Source: an uncultured Stenotrophomonas sp. (lineage in GTDB: Bacteria; Pseudomonadota; Gammaproteobacteria; Xanthomonadales; Xanthomonadaceae). Taken from it: a DNA stretch of 64,000 nt. The stretch's first letter is position 1. Each line of letters starts with the position of its first letter. A program made the position numbers and the translations under genes. The notes beneath the pieces are model-generated. The model ran no database searches, was not told the DNA's origin, and was given only the letters and a program-made list of their open reading frames with translations. Positions 17,823 to 27,426 of the stretch are shown in pieces. The stretch spans positions 27,088 to 91,087 of the forward strand of contig NZ_CAMFIA010000015.1 of NCBI RefSeq assembly GCF_945952405.1. The letters run 5' to 3'.

Positions 17823-18964
17823 ATGAAAACCCTATCCTGGATCGGTTTCGTAATCATGTTCTTGGTCGCGGCTGCTCCCGCGAGTGCGCAGTTGTCCGTG
17901 CAGATGAAGCAGGCGGCTGGAGCCGCTGCGACCGACGTCGTGATCCACGTCACCTACCTCAACTCCGGCGCAGTGGCGCTCAGCATTCCCGAGCGTGGCC
18001 TGCCCAGAGCCCTGCAGGATGGAAGGTTGTGGAATGATGCGTTTCTTGTTGTCGCGCAGGATGGAAGTGCAGCTGCATATCGCGGAATCATTGCCCACCT
18101 GGGGGCCGCCGCCCGCGAGAGGGCGGTGACGCTGCAACCCGGGCAACGGTTTGTTCGACAGGTCAATGTCTCCTTGAGCTATGAGCTTCGTCCTGGCCAG
18201 ACATACAGGGTTTCTACCCCTGTCCTCAGATACAGGATTCTTGACGGTTCAGAGGCCGCAGGGGCGACCAGGATCGACAAGGAGGCTTCCACTGCTCCCG
18301 TTTCAATGCTGATCGTCGCTCCGCTGCCGCCTGCTGGCAAAGCCGCCGAAACCGCGTCGCAGAAAGCATCGCGCCTAACATCCTGCACGCCAGCCCGGTT
18401 GAAGGACGTCACCGCGGGAGTGACGGCTGCGGCAGGTATCGCCCGCAGTTCGAAAAAAAGTATCTGGAGTCACTCTATGGATATGAGTTCGGAGAATCAT
18501 CCATTATCGTGACGTTCAATGAAACCGCCCGCTACAGATCGTGGTTTGGTGAGCACGGTGATCCCAATATCGCAAACCCGATCAACGACCGGATCAGAAA
18601 GACGATCTCGGGAGTCGCTACCCGGTTCGCATTGCTCAAGCCACCTTCCTGTGATTGTCCGGAAGAGATGGTCGCAGACACCATCGCGTGGATCTCCACT
18701 GCAGTTCCCTATGTTGTGAATTACTGCCCGGGATTTTTCGATCTTCCGGTAGGCCCACATGTGCCCTCTGGGTCGCGCGCGGCCACCATCTACCATGAAG
18801 TAACGCATTTTGCCGATGCGCATGCGCTCGCAACCACAGATCTGGACGAACAGTTTCCAAGCCCGGAAGATGCGCGCTACGTTGCCAGGACGGCCCGCGA
18901 TCTGGCGTCCGAGCACGCATACGGGTACGAGTATTTTGCTGACAATCATGGCAACGAGAACTGA
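17823..18964 (+). pseudogene. M35 (aspzincin) metalloprotease precursor, frame broken at an A7 run
   Basis: Two overlapping frames together encode one secreted zinc protease of about 380 residues. The first (17823-18512) gives a Sec signal peptide (WIGFVIMFLVAAAPASA), a pro-region, and the start of the catalytic domain, SCTPARLKDVTAGVTAAAG. The second gives RYRSWFGEHG, the zinc motif YHEVTHFADA, a probable Asp ligand in LATTDLDEQ, and HAYGYEYFADNHGNE. This resembles M35 lysine-specific endopeptidases. The frames join with a -1 shift at AAAAAAA (18453-18459); one extra A would read through as SSKKKYLESLYGYE. It may be a pseudogene, a slippage or phase-variable gene, or a sequencing error. It is AT-richer than its neighbours. 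Confidence 0.75.
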
Positions 18965-18981
18965 TCGCCTCGCCGCGGAAG

Positions 18982-19004
18982 GAATTGTTATTTTGTAACA
19001 ATTC
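18982..19004. promoter_or_regulatory. AT-rich palindrome between the protease gene and potG
   Basis: A perfect 9-bp inverted repeat, GAATTGTTA-TTTTG-TAACAATTC, 18 bp after the protease stop. It is unusually AT-rich for this window. It could be a weak terminator (TTCTTCT follows), or an operator for the potGHI promoter that must lie in the next 140 bp. It cannot be assigned further. Confidence 0.45.
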
Positions 19005-19145
19005 TTCTGCCTCAGCGGGCGGGCAGGGAGGGTTGAGGAGCGTGGGCAATGCTCTGGCGTCTTCCTGCCCGTTGCCGTCATATCCCCTGCGGCCCCTGGC
19101 CGGTAGAATGGCGGCCGCTGTCCACCGCCCGCTCCCGGAGCCCCC

Positions 19146-20282
19146 ATGCCCGTTGAAGCCCAGCCGGTAGCCGCCGTCGTCGACACGACCGGTGTGCCCG
19201 GCTATCTCTCCATTCGTGACCTGCGCAAGGAATTCGACGGTTTCGTCGCTGTCGACGACGTCAACCTGGACGTGCGCAAGGGCGAGATCTTTGCCCTGCT
19301 CGGTGGCTCGGGCAGTGGCAAATCGACCCTGCTGCGCTGCCTGGGCGGCTTCGAGACGCCCACCAAGGGCAGCATCACCCTCGATGGCCAACGCCTGGAC
19401 GCGCTGCCGCCGTACCAGCGGCCGGTCAACATGATGTTCCAGTCCTACGCGCTGTTCCCGCACATGACGGTCGAGCAGAACATCGGCTTCGGGCTCAAGC
19501 AGGATGGCCTGGGCAAGGATGCGATCAGCAAGCGCGTCGGCGAAATGCTCGATCTGGTACAGATGGGCCACCTTGGCAAGCGCAAGCCGCATCAGCTGTC
19601 CGGCGGACAGCAGCAGCGCGTGGCGCTGGCCCGGTCGCTGGCCAAGGGGCCGAAGCTGCTGTTGCTGGACGAGCCGATGGGTGCGCTGGACAAGAAGCTG
19701 CGCTCGCAGATGCAGCTGGAACTGGTCAGCATCATCGAATCGTCGGGCGTGACCTGCGTGATGGTCACCCACGACCAGGAAGAAGCGATGACCATGGCCA
19801 CCCGCATCGCGGTGATGGATGCCGGCTGGATCCAGCAGGTCGGCAAGCCGGACGAGGTCTACGAACAGCCGGCCAACCGCTTCGTTGCCGAGTTCATCGG
19901 CTCGGTCAACCTGTTCGATGGGGTGATCGACGAGGACCTGCCCGAGTACGTGACCGTGCGTTCGCCGCTGTTCCCGGCGCCGATCTACATCGCCCACGGC
20001 ATCACCGGCTATGAAGGACAGCCGGTCGCGTTCGCGCTGCGTCCGGAGAAGGTGATGATCGGCAAGGACGAGCCGGAAGGGCATACCAACAAGGCGCAGG
20101 GCGTGATCGAGGACATCGCCTATTTCGGCAGCCACTCGGTCTATCACGTGCGCCTGCCGAGTGGCGCCAAGGTACTGGCCAACTTCGCCAACTCGCAGCG
20201 CTGGGCCAGCGATGGGCTGACCTGGGGCGACAGCGTGTGGGTGCACTGGCGCGACAACGACGGCGTGGTGCTGACCTCATGA
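19146..20282 (+). CDS. potG: putrescine ABC transporter ATP-binding protein PotG
   Basis: A 378-residue ATPase subunit. Walker A is GGSGSGKST, the Q-loop is MMFQSYALFPHMTV, the signature is LSGGQQQRVALARSL, Walker B is LLLLDEPMGALD, and the switch His is in CVMVTHDQEEAMTMA. The C-terminal ~120 residues form a TOBE-like regulatory domain, as in PotA/PotG/FbpC transporters. It is the first gene of a tight potG-potH-potI operon, overlapping potH by four bases. Its own promoter must lie in the 180-bp gap after the protease gene, since potF is detached from it. Confidence 0.94.
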   Translation: MPVEAQPVAAVVDTTGVPGYLSIRDLRKEFDGFVAVDDVNLDVRKGEIFALLGGSGSGKSTLLRCLGGFETPTKGSITLDGQRLDALPPYQRPVNMMFQSYALFPHMTVEQNIGFGLKQDGLGKDAISKRVGEMLDLVQMGHLGKRKPHQLSGGQQQRVALARSLAKGPKLLLLDEPMGALDKKLRSQMQLELVSIIESSGVTCVMVTHDQEEAMTMATRIAVMDAGWIQQVGKPDEVYEQPANRFVAEFIGSVNLFDGVIDEDLPEYVTVRSPLFPAPIYIAHGITGYEGQPVAFALRPEKVMIGKDEPEGHTNKAQGVIEDIAYFGSHSVYHVRLPSGAKVLANFANSQRWASDGLTWGDSVWVHWRDNDGVVLTS

Positions 20283-21211
20283 GCGTCGCCGGCCTGAAGC
20301 GCTGGCTGCCGGGGCTGCGTGCCACGGTGATCGGCATTCCGTACCTGTGGCTGCTGCTGTTCTTCGCAGTGCCGTTCCTGATCGTGCTGATGATCAGCTT
20401 CTCGCTCAGCCGGGTCGGCTCGCCGCCATACACCTGGCTGCTGCAGTACGCCGACGGCGGCTTCTCGCTGAAGCTGAACCTGGAAAACTACCTGGCGCTG
20501 TTCCGTGATTCGATCTATGCGCAGGCGTTCCTCAGCTCGATCAAGATCGCGGCGATCTCCACCCTGCTCACCCTGCTGATCGGCTACCCGATGGCCTATG
20601 CCATCGCGCGCCTGTCGCCGGCGGCGCGCAACGTGGCGATGATGCTGGTGGTGCTGCCGTCGTGGACCTCGTTCCTGATCCGCGTGTATGCGTGGAAAGC
20701 GATCCTGGACCGCAACGGCCTGCTCGACCAGTTCCTGCAGTTCACCGGCCTGCAGGCGCTGATGACCCATATCGGCCTGCCCAAGCTGCAGCTGATCGAT
20801 ACCCCGACCGCCGCCTACATCGGCATCGTCTACTGCTACCTGCCGTTCATGGTGCTGCCGCTGTACGCCAACCTGGTCAAGCACGACCACCGCCTGCTGG
20901 AAGCGGCCTACGACCTGGGGGCCAGGCCGTGGCAGGCATTCCTGCGCATCACCCTGCCGCTGTCCAGGGCCGGCATCATCGCCGGCTGCATGCTGGTGAT
21001 GATCCCGGCCATTGGCGAGTTCGTGATCCCGGAGATGCTGGGTGGCTCGGAAACGCTGATGGTCGGCCGCCAGCTGTGGAATGAGTTCTTCAACAACCGC
21101 AACTGGCCGGGCGCTTCGGCGATGGCGGTGGCGATGATCCTGCTGCTGCTGGTGCCGATCCTGCTGTTCAACCGATCCCAGCAGCGCCTGCTGGAAGGGA
21201 AGCAGGCATGA
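20279..21211 (+). CDS. potH: putrescine ABC transporter permease PotH
   Basis: A 310-residue inner-membrane permease of the PotB/PotH type with six predicted helices. The first is IPYLWLLLFFAVPFLIVLMI. The conserved EAA loop reads EAAYDLGARPWQAFLRITLP, where the ATPase docks. The start ATG at 20279 overlaps the potG stop (ATGA); longer in-frame starts would run into potG. It is coupled at its end to potI by another ATGA overlap. Confidence 0.94.
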   Translation: MSVAGLKRWLPGLRATVIGIPYLWLLLFFAVPFLIVLMISFSLSRVGSPPYTWLLQYADGGFSLKLNLENYLALFRDSIYAQAFLSSIKIAAISTLLTLLIGYPMAYAIARLSPAARNVAMMLVVLPSWTSFLIRVYAWKAILDRNGLLDQFLQFTGLQALMTHIGLPKLQLIDTPTAAYIGIVYCYLPFMVLPLYANLVKHDHRLLEAAYDLGARPWQAFLRITLPLSRAGIIAGCMLVMIPAIGEFVIPEMLGGSETLMVGRQLWNEFFNNRNWPGASAMAVAMILLLLVPILLFNRSQQRLLEGKQA

Positions 21212-22050
21212 GCCCGCGTACCGCCAAGGGCCTGGGGCTGGGCGTGCTGCTGCTCGGCTTCGCCTTCCTGTACCTGCCGATCCTGCTGTTGATGTTCTAT
21301 TCGTTCAACAGCTCGCGGCTGGCGATGGTCTGGGCCGGCTTCTCCACCCGTGCCTACAGTGACCTGTTTGCCGACCGCGCGCTGATGGATGCGATGTGGA
21401 CCAGCCTGGTGGTGGCGTTCTGGACCGCCTGCACCGCGACCGTGCTGGGCACGCTGGCGGCGATGGTGATGACCCGCTTCAAGCGCTTCCGCGGCAAGCC
21501 GTTGTTCGGTGCGCTGGTCACCGCGCCGCTGGTGATGCCGGATGTGATCCTGGGCTTCTCGCTGATGGCGCTGCTGGCTTCGATGGGGGCGATTCCCGGC
21601 TTCCCGGCACGCGGCCTGGCCACCATCTGGATCGCCCACGTCACCTTCACCCTGTGCTTCGTCACCGTGGTGGTGTCCTCGCGCCTGCAGGAAATGGATC
21701 TTTCCCTGGAGGAGGCGGCGATGGACCTCGGCGCCAGCCGGCTGACCGTGTTCACCCGCATCACCCTGCCGATCATCGCGCCGGCGCTGGTGGCGGGCTG
21801 GCTGCTGGCCTTCACCCTGTCGCTGGATGACGTGGTGGTGGCCAGCTTCGTGGCCACGCCGGGCTCGACCACGCTGCCGATGAAGGTATTCGCCTCGGTG
21901 CGCATGGGCATCAGCCCGAAGATCAACGCGCTGGCGACGCTGCTGGTGTCAGCGGTGTCGATCGCCGCGGTGGTCGGCTGGTACATCAATGCGCGCGCCG
22001 AGAAGCGGCGCCAGCGCGACCTGCAGCTGGCACGGCAGGACAACGGCTGA
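21208..22050 (+). CDS. potI: putrescine ABC transporter permease PotI
   Basis: The second permease, 280 residues, PotC/PotI type with six predicted helices. It begins with a helix LLLGFAFLYLPILLLMFYSF. Its EAA loop reads EEAAMDLGASRLTVFTRITL, and a later conserved segment is FTLSLDDVVVASFVATPGST. It is translationally coupled to potH. The sad gene starts 63 bp after its stop and could be part of the same transcript. Confidence 0.94.
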   Translation: MSPRTAKGLGLGVLLLGFAFLYLPILLLMFYSFNSSRLAMVWAGFSTRAYSDLFADRALMDAMWTSLVVAFWTACTATVLGTLAAMVMTRFKRFRGKPLFGALVTAPLVMPDVILGFSLMALLASMGAIPGFPARGLATIWIAHVTFTLCFVTVVVSSRLQEMDLSLEEAAMDLGASRLTVFTRITLPIIAPALVAGWLLAFTLSLDDVVVASFVATPGSTTLPMKVFASVRMGISPKINALATLLVSAVSIAAVVGWYINARAEKRRQRDLQLARQDNG

Positions 22051-22113
22051 TCCGGCAACATCCGGATCACGCGCGGCGGCGCACAATGGGGATCTACCAG
22101 AGGGAGATCCCCC

Positions 22114-23478
22114 ATGACCGTCGAGATCATCGACCCGGCCACCGGCCTGGTGACCTACCGCCATGAACTGATGGCTGCTGCCGGGATCGAGCAGCGCCTG
22201 CAGGCCGCTGCCGACGCGTTCCCCGGCTGGGCCGGGCGTTCGCTGCAGGAACGCGGGGCGATCCTGCGCCAGATCGCCACGCAGCTGCGCGCGCGGCGCG
22301 ACGACCTGCAGCAGGCAATGACCCATGAGATGGGCAAGCTCAAGGCCGAGGCATTGGCCGAGGTCGACAAGTGTGCGGCCGCCTGCGAGTACTACGCCGA
22401 CCACGCGGCCGACTATCTCAAGCCGCAGCTGATCGATACCGAAGCCCAGCGCAGTTATGTGCGCTACGAACCGATCGGTTGCGTGTTCGCGGTGATGCCG
22501 TGGAATTTCCCGATCTGGCAGGTGTTCCGGTTCCTGGCCCCGGCATTCATGGCCGGCAATGTGGCGCTGCTCAAGCACGCCAGCAATGTGCCGCAGTGTG
22601 CCGACCTGATCCTGGCGGTCTGCCGGGAGGCGGGGCTGCCGGACGGCGTGTTCGATGTGCTGCACATCGACAACGACCAGGCGGCCGAGGTGCTGCGCGA
22701 TGCGCGGGTGAAGGCGGTGACCCTGACCGGCAGCGAGCGGGCAGGGCGCTCGATCGCCTCCAATGCCGGCAGCCAGCTGAAGAAATCGGTGATGGAACTG
22801 GGCGGCAGCGACGCATTCGTGGTGCTGGAGGATGCCGACCTCGACCGCACCGTGGCGGCGGCGGTGAAGTCGCGCTTCGACAACAGCGGGCAGACCTGCA
22901 TCGCCGCCAAGCGCTTCATCGTGGTCGAGGCGGTGGCCGATGAGTTCACCCGTCGCTTCGTCGAAGCGGCGGGCCAGCGCCAGTACGGAGATCCCGACGA
23001 CCGCGCCACCACGCTGGCGCCGATGGCGCGGGCCGACCTGCGCGACGAACTGCACAAGCAGGTGCAGGCCAGCGTGGCCAAGGGCGCGCGGGTGCTGGTC
23101 GGTGGCGAGCCGATCGCCGGTACGCATGCGGGTTACCCGGCTACCGTGCTGGACCAGGTGGGCCCGGGCATGCCGGCCTACGATGAGGAACTGTTCGGTC
23201 CGGTGGCTGCGGTGATCCGGGTCGGCGACGAGGCCGAAGCGCTGCGCGTGGCCAACGATACCCGCTTTGGCCTGGGCGGCAGCGTGTGGACGCGCGATCC
23301 GGTGCGTGGTGAAACGTTCGCGCAGCGGATGGAATGCGGTGCCGCGTTCGTCAACGCCATCGTCAAGAGCGATGCGCGGCTGCCGTTCGGCGGCAGTAAA
23401 CAGTCCGGCTTCGGCCGCGAACTGGCCGACCACGGCATCCATGAATTCATGAACATCAAGACCGTCTACGTGGCTTGA
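22114..23478 (+). CDS. sad: NAD-dependent succinate semialdehyde dehydrogenase, Sad (YneI) type
   Basis: A 454-residue aldehyde dehydrogenase matching E. coli Sad/YneI in length and in motifs: MPWNFPIWQVFRFLAPA, LLKHASNVPQCADLI, MELGGSDAFVVLEDADL (catalytic Glu) and NSGQTCIAAKRF (catalytic Cys). It ends with a family-typical ELADHGIHEFMNIKTVY. It would oxidise succinate semialdehyde, the product of GABA transamination, to succinate, feeding putrescine carbon into the TCA cycle. The ATG has GAGGGAG upstream. It follows potI closely on the same strand. Confidence 0.92.
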   Translation: MTVEIIDPATGLVTYRHELMAAAGIEQRLQAAADAFPGWAGRSLQERGAILRQIATQLRARRDDLQQAMTHEMGKLKAEALAEVDKCAAACEYYADHAADYLKPQLIDTEAQRSYVRYEPIGCVFAVMPWNFPIWQVFRFLAPAFMAGNVALLKHASNVPQCADLILAVCREAGLPDGVFDVLHIDNDQAAEVLRDARVKAVTLTGSERAGRSIASNAGSQLKKSVMELGGSDAFVVLEDADLDRTVAAAVKSRFDNSGQTCIAAKRFIVVEAVADEFTRRFVEAAGQRQYGDPDDRATTLAPMARADLRDELHKQVQASVAKGARVLVGGEPIAGTHAGYPATVLDQVGPGMPAYDEELFGPVAAVIRVGDEAEALRVANDTRFGLGGSVWTRDPVRGETFAQRMECGAAFVNAIVKSDARLPFGGSKQSGFGRELADHGIHEFMNIKTVYVA

Positions 23479-23490
23479 TGCCGAGCGGTC

Positions 23491-23623
23491 GTGCCGGCCG
23501 CTGGCCGGCATTGCCGGGTTGCCGGCCAACGGCCGGCACTAGCAGAAGCGGGTCATGCGCCACGACCCACGATCGTGGCCCAGCGCTCTGGTGGGTATCG
23601 ACCGTGGGTCGATACGCCCCTAC
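23491..23623. repeat. SMAG-type palindromes between sad and corA
   Basis: An inverted pair, GTGCCGGCCGCTGGCCGGCA at 23491-23510 and GCCGGCCAACGGCCGGCAC at 23521-23539, is followed by a third palindrome at 23591-23623. Read on the minus strand, that one starts GTAGGGGCGTATCGACC. Its GTAG contains the corA stop codon. The three belong to different sequence subfamilies. Confidence 0.8.
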
Positions 23624-24642
23624 AGCCACTTCGCGCGCTTGAACAACCGGTACAACCCCACGCAGACGCCACCGACGCCGATGATCATCATCGGGTAGGA
23701 CCAGGGTTCACTCAGCTCCGGCATGTGGCTGAAGTTCATGCCGTACCAGCTGGTGATCAATGTCGGCGCGGCCAGCAGCGCGGCCCATGCGCCAAGGCGC
23801 TTGACTGTTTCACCCTGCGCCAGAGTCACCAGTGACAGGTTGACGCTCAGCGCGGTACCCAGCATCTCGCGCAGGGTATCGATCACATCGCTGATGCGCA
23901 CCGCATGGTCGTGCACGTCGCGCACGTACAGCTTCACCTCGTCGGGGATCAGCTCGCCCTGGTAGCGGCGCAGCTGCGCCAGTACATCCTGCAGCGGGGC
24001 CACCGCCATCCGCATCTTGTTCAGTTCGCGCTTGAGCTCGTACAGCCGCACCACGGTGCTGCGCTTGTAGGTGTCGGCGAAGATGTCCTTTTCCAGCAGC
24101 TCCAGGGTGTCGCGGAAGCGGTGCACGATCGGCAGGTAGTTGTCGACCACGAAGTCGGTGACCGCGTACAGGCAGTACGACGGGCCCATCTTCAGCAGCT
24201 GCGGTTCGCGTTCCACGCGGGCACGCACCGGCGCGTACGACAACGAGGCGCCGTGGCGCACCGTGACCAGGAAGCGCGGGCCGAGGAAGGCATGGGTTTC
24301 GCCGTACTGGATGCGCTCGTCGACCATCTGCGCGGTGGTCACCACCACGAACAGCGAATTGCCGTAGGTCTCGACCTTGGGGCGCTGGTGCGCGTTGCGC
24401 GCATCCTCGATGGCCAGGTCGTGCAGGCAGAATTCCTCCTGCAGTTTCAGCAGCACGTCGTCGTTGGGATCGTACAGGCCGACCCAGACGAAACCGTTGC
24501 CACCGGCGATCACATCGCTGATGGCATCCAGGCTGATGTCGTGGCGTTTGCCTTCGTCATCGTAGTGGACGCAGTTGATGACGCAGGCGGGGTTGGCCGA
24601 GGCAGGTGCGGAAGCGGAGGCGGGCAATGACATGCCCGCCAT
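23620..24642 (-). CDS. corA: CorA family Mg2+/Co2+ transporter
   Basis: A 340-residue 2-TM-GxN transporter. A large N-terminal cytoplasmic funnel domain (about 260 residues) is followed by two C-terminal helices (LGAWAALLAAPTLITSW and MMIIGVGGVCVGLYRLF). The selectivity motif YGMNF sits between them. It ends in basic residues (KRAKWL), as usual. The start is either the ATG at 24642 or the one at 24633; neither has a strong ribosome site. Its stop TAG is formed by the GTAG head of a SMAG repeat. It is the last gene of a leftward series that includes corC. Confidence 0.93.
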   Translation of the reverse strand: MAGMSLPASASAPASANPACVINCVHYDDEGKRHDISLDAISDVIAGGNGFVWVGLYDPNDDVLLKLQEEFCLHDLAIEDARNAHQRPKVETYGNSLFVVVTTAQMVDERIQYGETHAFLGPRFLVTVRHGASLSYAPVRARVEREPQLLKMGPSYCLYAVTDFVVDNYLPIVHRFRDTLELLEKDIFADTYKRSTVVRLYELKRELNKMRMAVAPLQDVLAQLRRYQGELIPDEVKLYVRDVHDHAVRISDVIDTLREMLGTALSVNLSLVTLAQGETVKRLGAWAALLAAPTLITSWYGMNFSHMPELSEPWSYPMMIIGVGGVCVGLYRLFKRAKWL

Positions 24643-24648
24643 CGTGCG

Positions 24649-25895
24649 TCAGTGGCGTGTTTCGGACAAGTGAGGACGGCGCCCCAGTACCCAGGCCAGG
24701 GCCACGTGCACTGGCAACAGCAGCACGATCCACTGCACGTTGTACTGCGCCTGCAGGCTCAGCCAGTGCAGCACCAGTGCGGCCACGGCCTGCACCGCCA
24801 GCAGCCACAGGACGATCCTGAACATGCGGCCGGGCACGCGCCGGCGCAGCAGGGCGATCGCCCCGGGAACGAGCAGCACGGCCAGTGGTGAAAGCAGCAG
24901 CAGGTTGCGGTTGGCCCAGGCGGCGTAGTGGGTGCTGAAGCCCCACAGGAACACCAGCAGGCTGCCGGCGATGGCGCACAGCAGCCAGAACGGCAGCGCC
25001 AGGCCGGCCAGCAGGCGAGGGCGGCTGCGCAGCGCCAATACAGCGGCGGCGATCACCAGGCCGCACAGCAGCCATGGCCACCAGCGGCGCGCGAATTCCT
25101 TCGGCTCCGGGTCGATGCGGTGTGGCAGCAGTTCCTGTTCGGACTGCACCAGCGGCCGGCCATCGCTGTTGCGGGCTTGGCGCAGTGCATCGGCCAGCCG
25201 CATCGGCACGAATGCCTCCTGCCAGCGCGACAGCGGCTGGTCGGCGAACGGCCCGAGGCCGACATCGAAGCCCAGCCACATCCACGGTGCAGGCGAGGCC
25301 AGCCGCACCGATTCACTGCGATACGTGTTGCCGCGCGAGCGCCCCGACAGCTGCGACTGCAGGCCGCCATCCAGCGCCTTGTCCACGGTGTCGCGCACCA
25401 TCGTGGCGCAGTTGGCGGTGTAGTAGTCGTAGTGGTAGCGCGCGTTTTCGGGCTTGGCCCGTTCGGCCAGGTCGGCGGCCAGCGCACGGGCCTGGTCGGG
25501 GCGCAGGTCCAGCCACTGCACGCTGGCGCCACGGCCGGTCTCGTCGTAGTACGACAGGTCCTGCTGCAGCGGCAGCGCCACCAGGTAGTACATCATCTCG
25601 CCGCGCACGAAGCGGCTGATGAAATCGTCCTCGGAGGGATCGAAGTAACCGAAGTTGTACGACGTTGCCGCGCCGCTGGCCGGATCGACAACGACGATGG
25701 CGTCGTGGCCGAAGCGCTCGAAGAACACCGTGCCCGGCTGCATGGTCACCACGCCGATACGCGGCACCGCGGGGTCCGCATGCACGGCGGGCGTGGCCGG
25801 CGCGGCCGCCACCGCTTGCGCGGAAGCGACCAGCGGCACGGCCATGGCCAGCATGCACAGTGCCAGCCACAGGGTCAGGAGGGGGCCGCGGCGGT

Positions 25896-25899
<4 letters not shown>
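24649..25899 (-). CDS. DUF4105 membrane protein (Lnb-like N-terminal periplasmic domain)
   Basis: 416 residues from a TTG that overlaps the corC stop (TTGA). A signal/anchor segment is followed by a periplasmic papain-like DUF4105 domain with a His in FFERFGHDAIVV and a Cys in YYTANCATMVRDTVDKAL. Five C-terminal helices follow (from WWPWLLCGLVIAAAVLAL on). This is the layout of Lnb, the lipoprotein N-acyltransferase described in Bacteroides. The gene sits directly after corC(ybeX), the position lnt holds in E. coli, which makes a lipoprotein-acylation role attractive. That function is inference; the domain call is firm. Confidence 0.85.
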
Positions 25900-26777
<878 letters not shown>

Positions 26778-26783
26778 CTCTGG

Positions 26784-26808
26784 AAAAAAGGCACCCGGCA
26801 GGCCGGGC
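26784..26808 (-). terminator. terminator-like hairpin just upstream of corC
   Basis: On the minus strand: CCCGG-CCTG-CCGGG, extended by a G-T pair, then TGCC and six Ts. It stands after the secreted-protein gene (26842-27426) but only seven bases before the corC ATG, so the T-run overlaps the corC leader. It could attenuate corC or mask its ribosome site. Confidence 0.6.
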
Positions 26809-26841
26809 GTTGGCCCAAGTCTAGCAGGATGTGGCGGCCTG

Positions 26842-27426
26842 TCAGTGACTGCCGGTGGCCGCTGCCGGCGGGGCCGGGTCCGGTTCCGGCAGGTCCAGGC
26901 TGTAGGTGCAGCCGGCCAGGGTCTTGCCGGGGTGGGAGGCTACGGTGGAGACGCTGAGGATGATCGACTCGATCTGGGCCTCGCCGGTCCTGGGGTCGGT
27001 CACGTCGCGGCTGACCAGCTCGCGCCCGGCCATGAACTTGCCGTCCTGGTCGTAGCCGGTCTCCAGCTGCAGCTGCCTGGCCAGCGGGCGCGGATCGGCC
27101 TGGTCGAGCACCGCCATGATGCTGGCGCCGGCCAGCGCCACCCGCTCGGTGGACGCGCCGAACACGCTGATCGGGCGGGCCAAGCGGTACTCGCTCATGA
27201 ACTGGTTGCCCTGTGGCAACGGTTGCAGGCCCTGCGCCACGGCCTTCAGCGGGTCGGCCAGCAGCGGCGCCAGCGCGCCCAGCTCGGCCACGCCCTGGCG
27301 GCACTCGATCAGGGCGGGCAGGTCCACGCCGGCCGCGAACGCCGGTGAGGTGGCAAGGGCACACAGCAGGGGCAGGCAGCAGCGCAGCGACACGAACGGG
27401 TTCCGCGGGCGTGGGGGCGTCATCAT
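26842..27426 (-). CDS. secreted protein of unknown function, between ybeY and corC
   Basis: 194 residues. A Sec signal peptide (CCLPLLCALATSPAFA) is followed by an acidic/neutral mature domain with two Cys (LIECRQGVAELG and LAGCTYSLDL), which may form a disulfide. It ends in a Pro/Ala-rich tail. Two consecutive ATGs occur; the first overlaps the stop of the upstream membrane protein (ATGA). The family is not recognised. It is co-oriented with phoH-ybeY and corC, so probably part of that transcript. Confidence 0.7.
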   Translation of the reverse strand: MMTPPRPRNPFVSLRCCLPLLCALATSPAFAAGVDLPALIECRQGVAELGALAPLLADPLKAVAQGLQPLPQGNQFMSEYRLARPISVFGASTERVALAGASIMAVLDQADPRPLARQLQLETGYDQDGKFMAGRELVSRDVTDPRTGEAQIESIILSVSTVASHPGKTLAGCTYSLDLPEPDPAPPAAATGSH

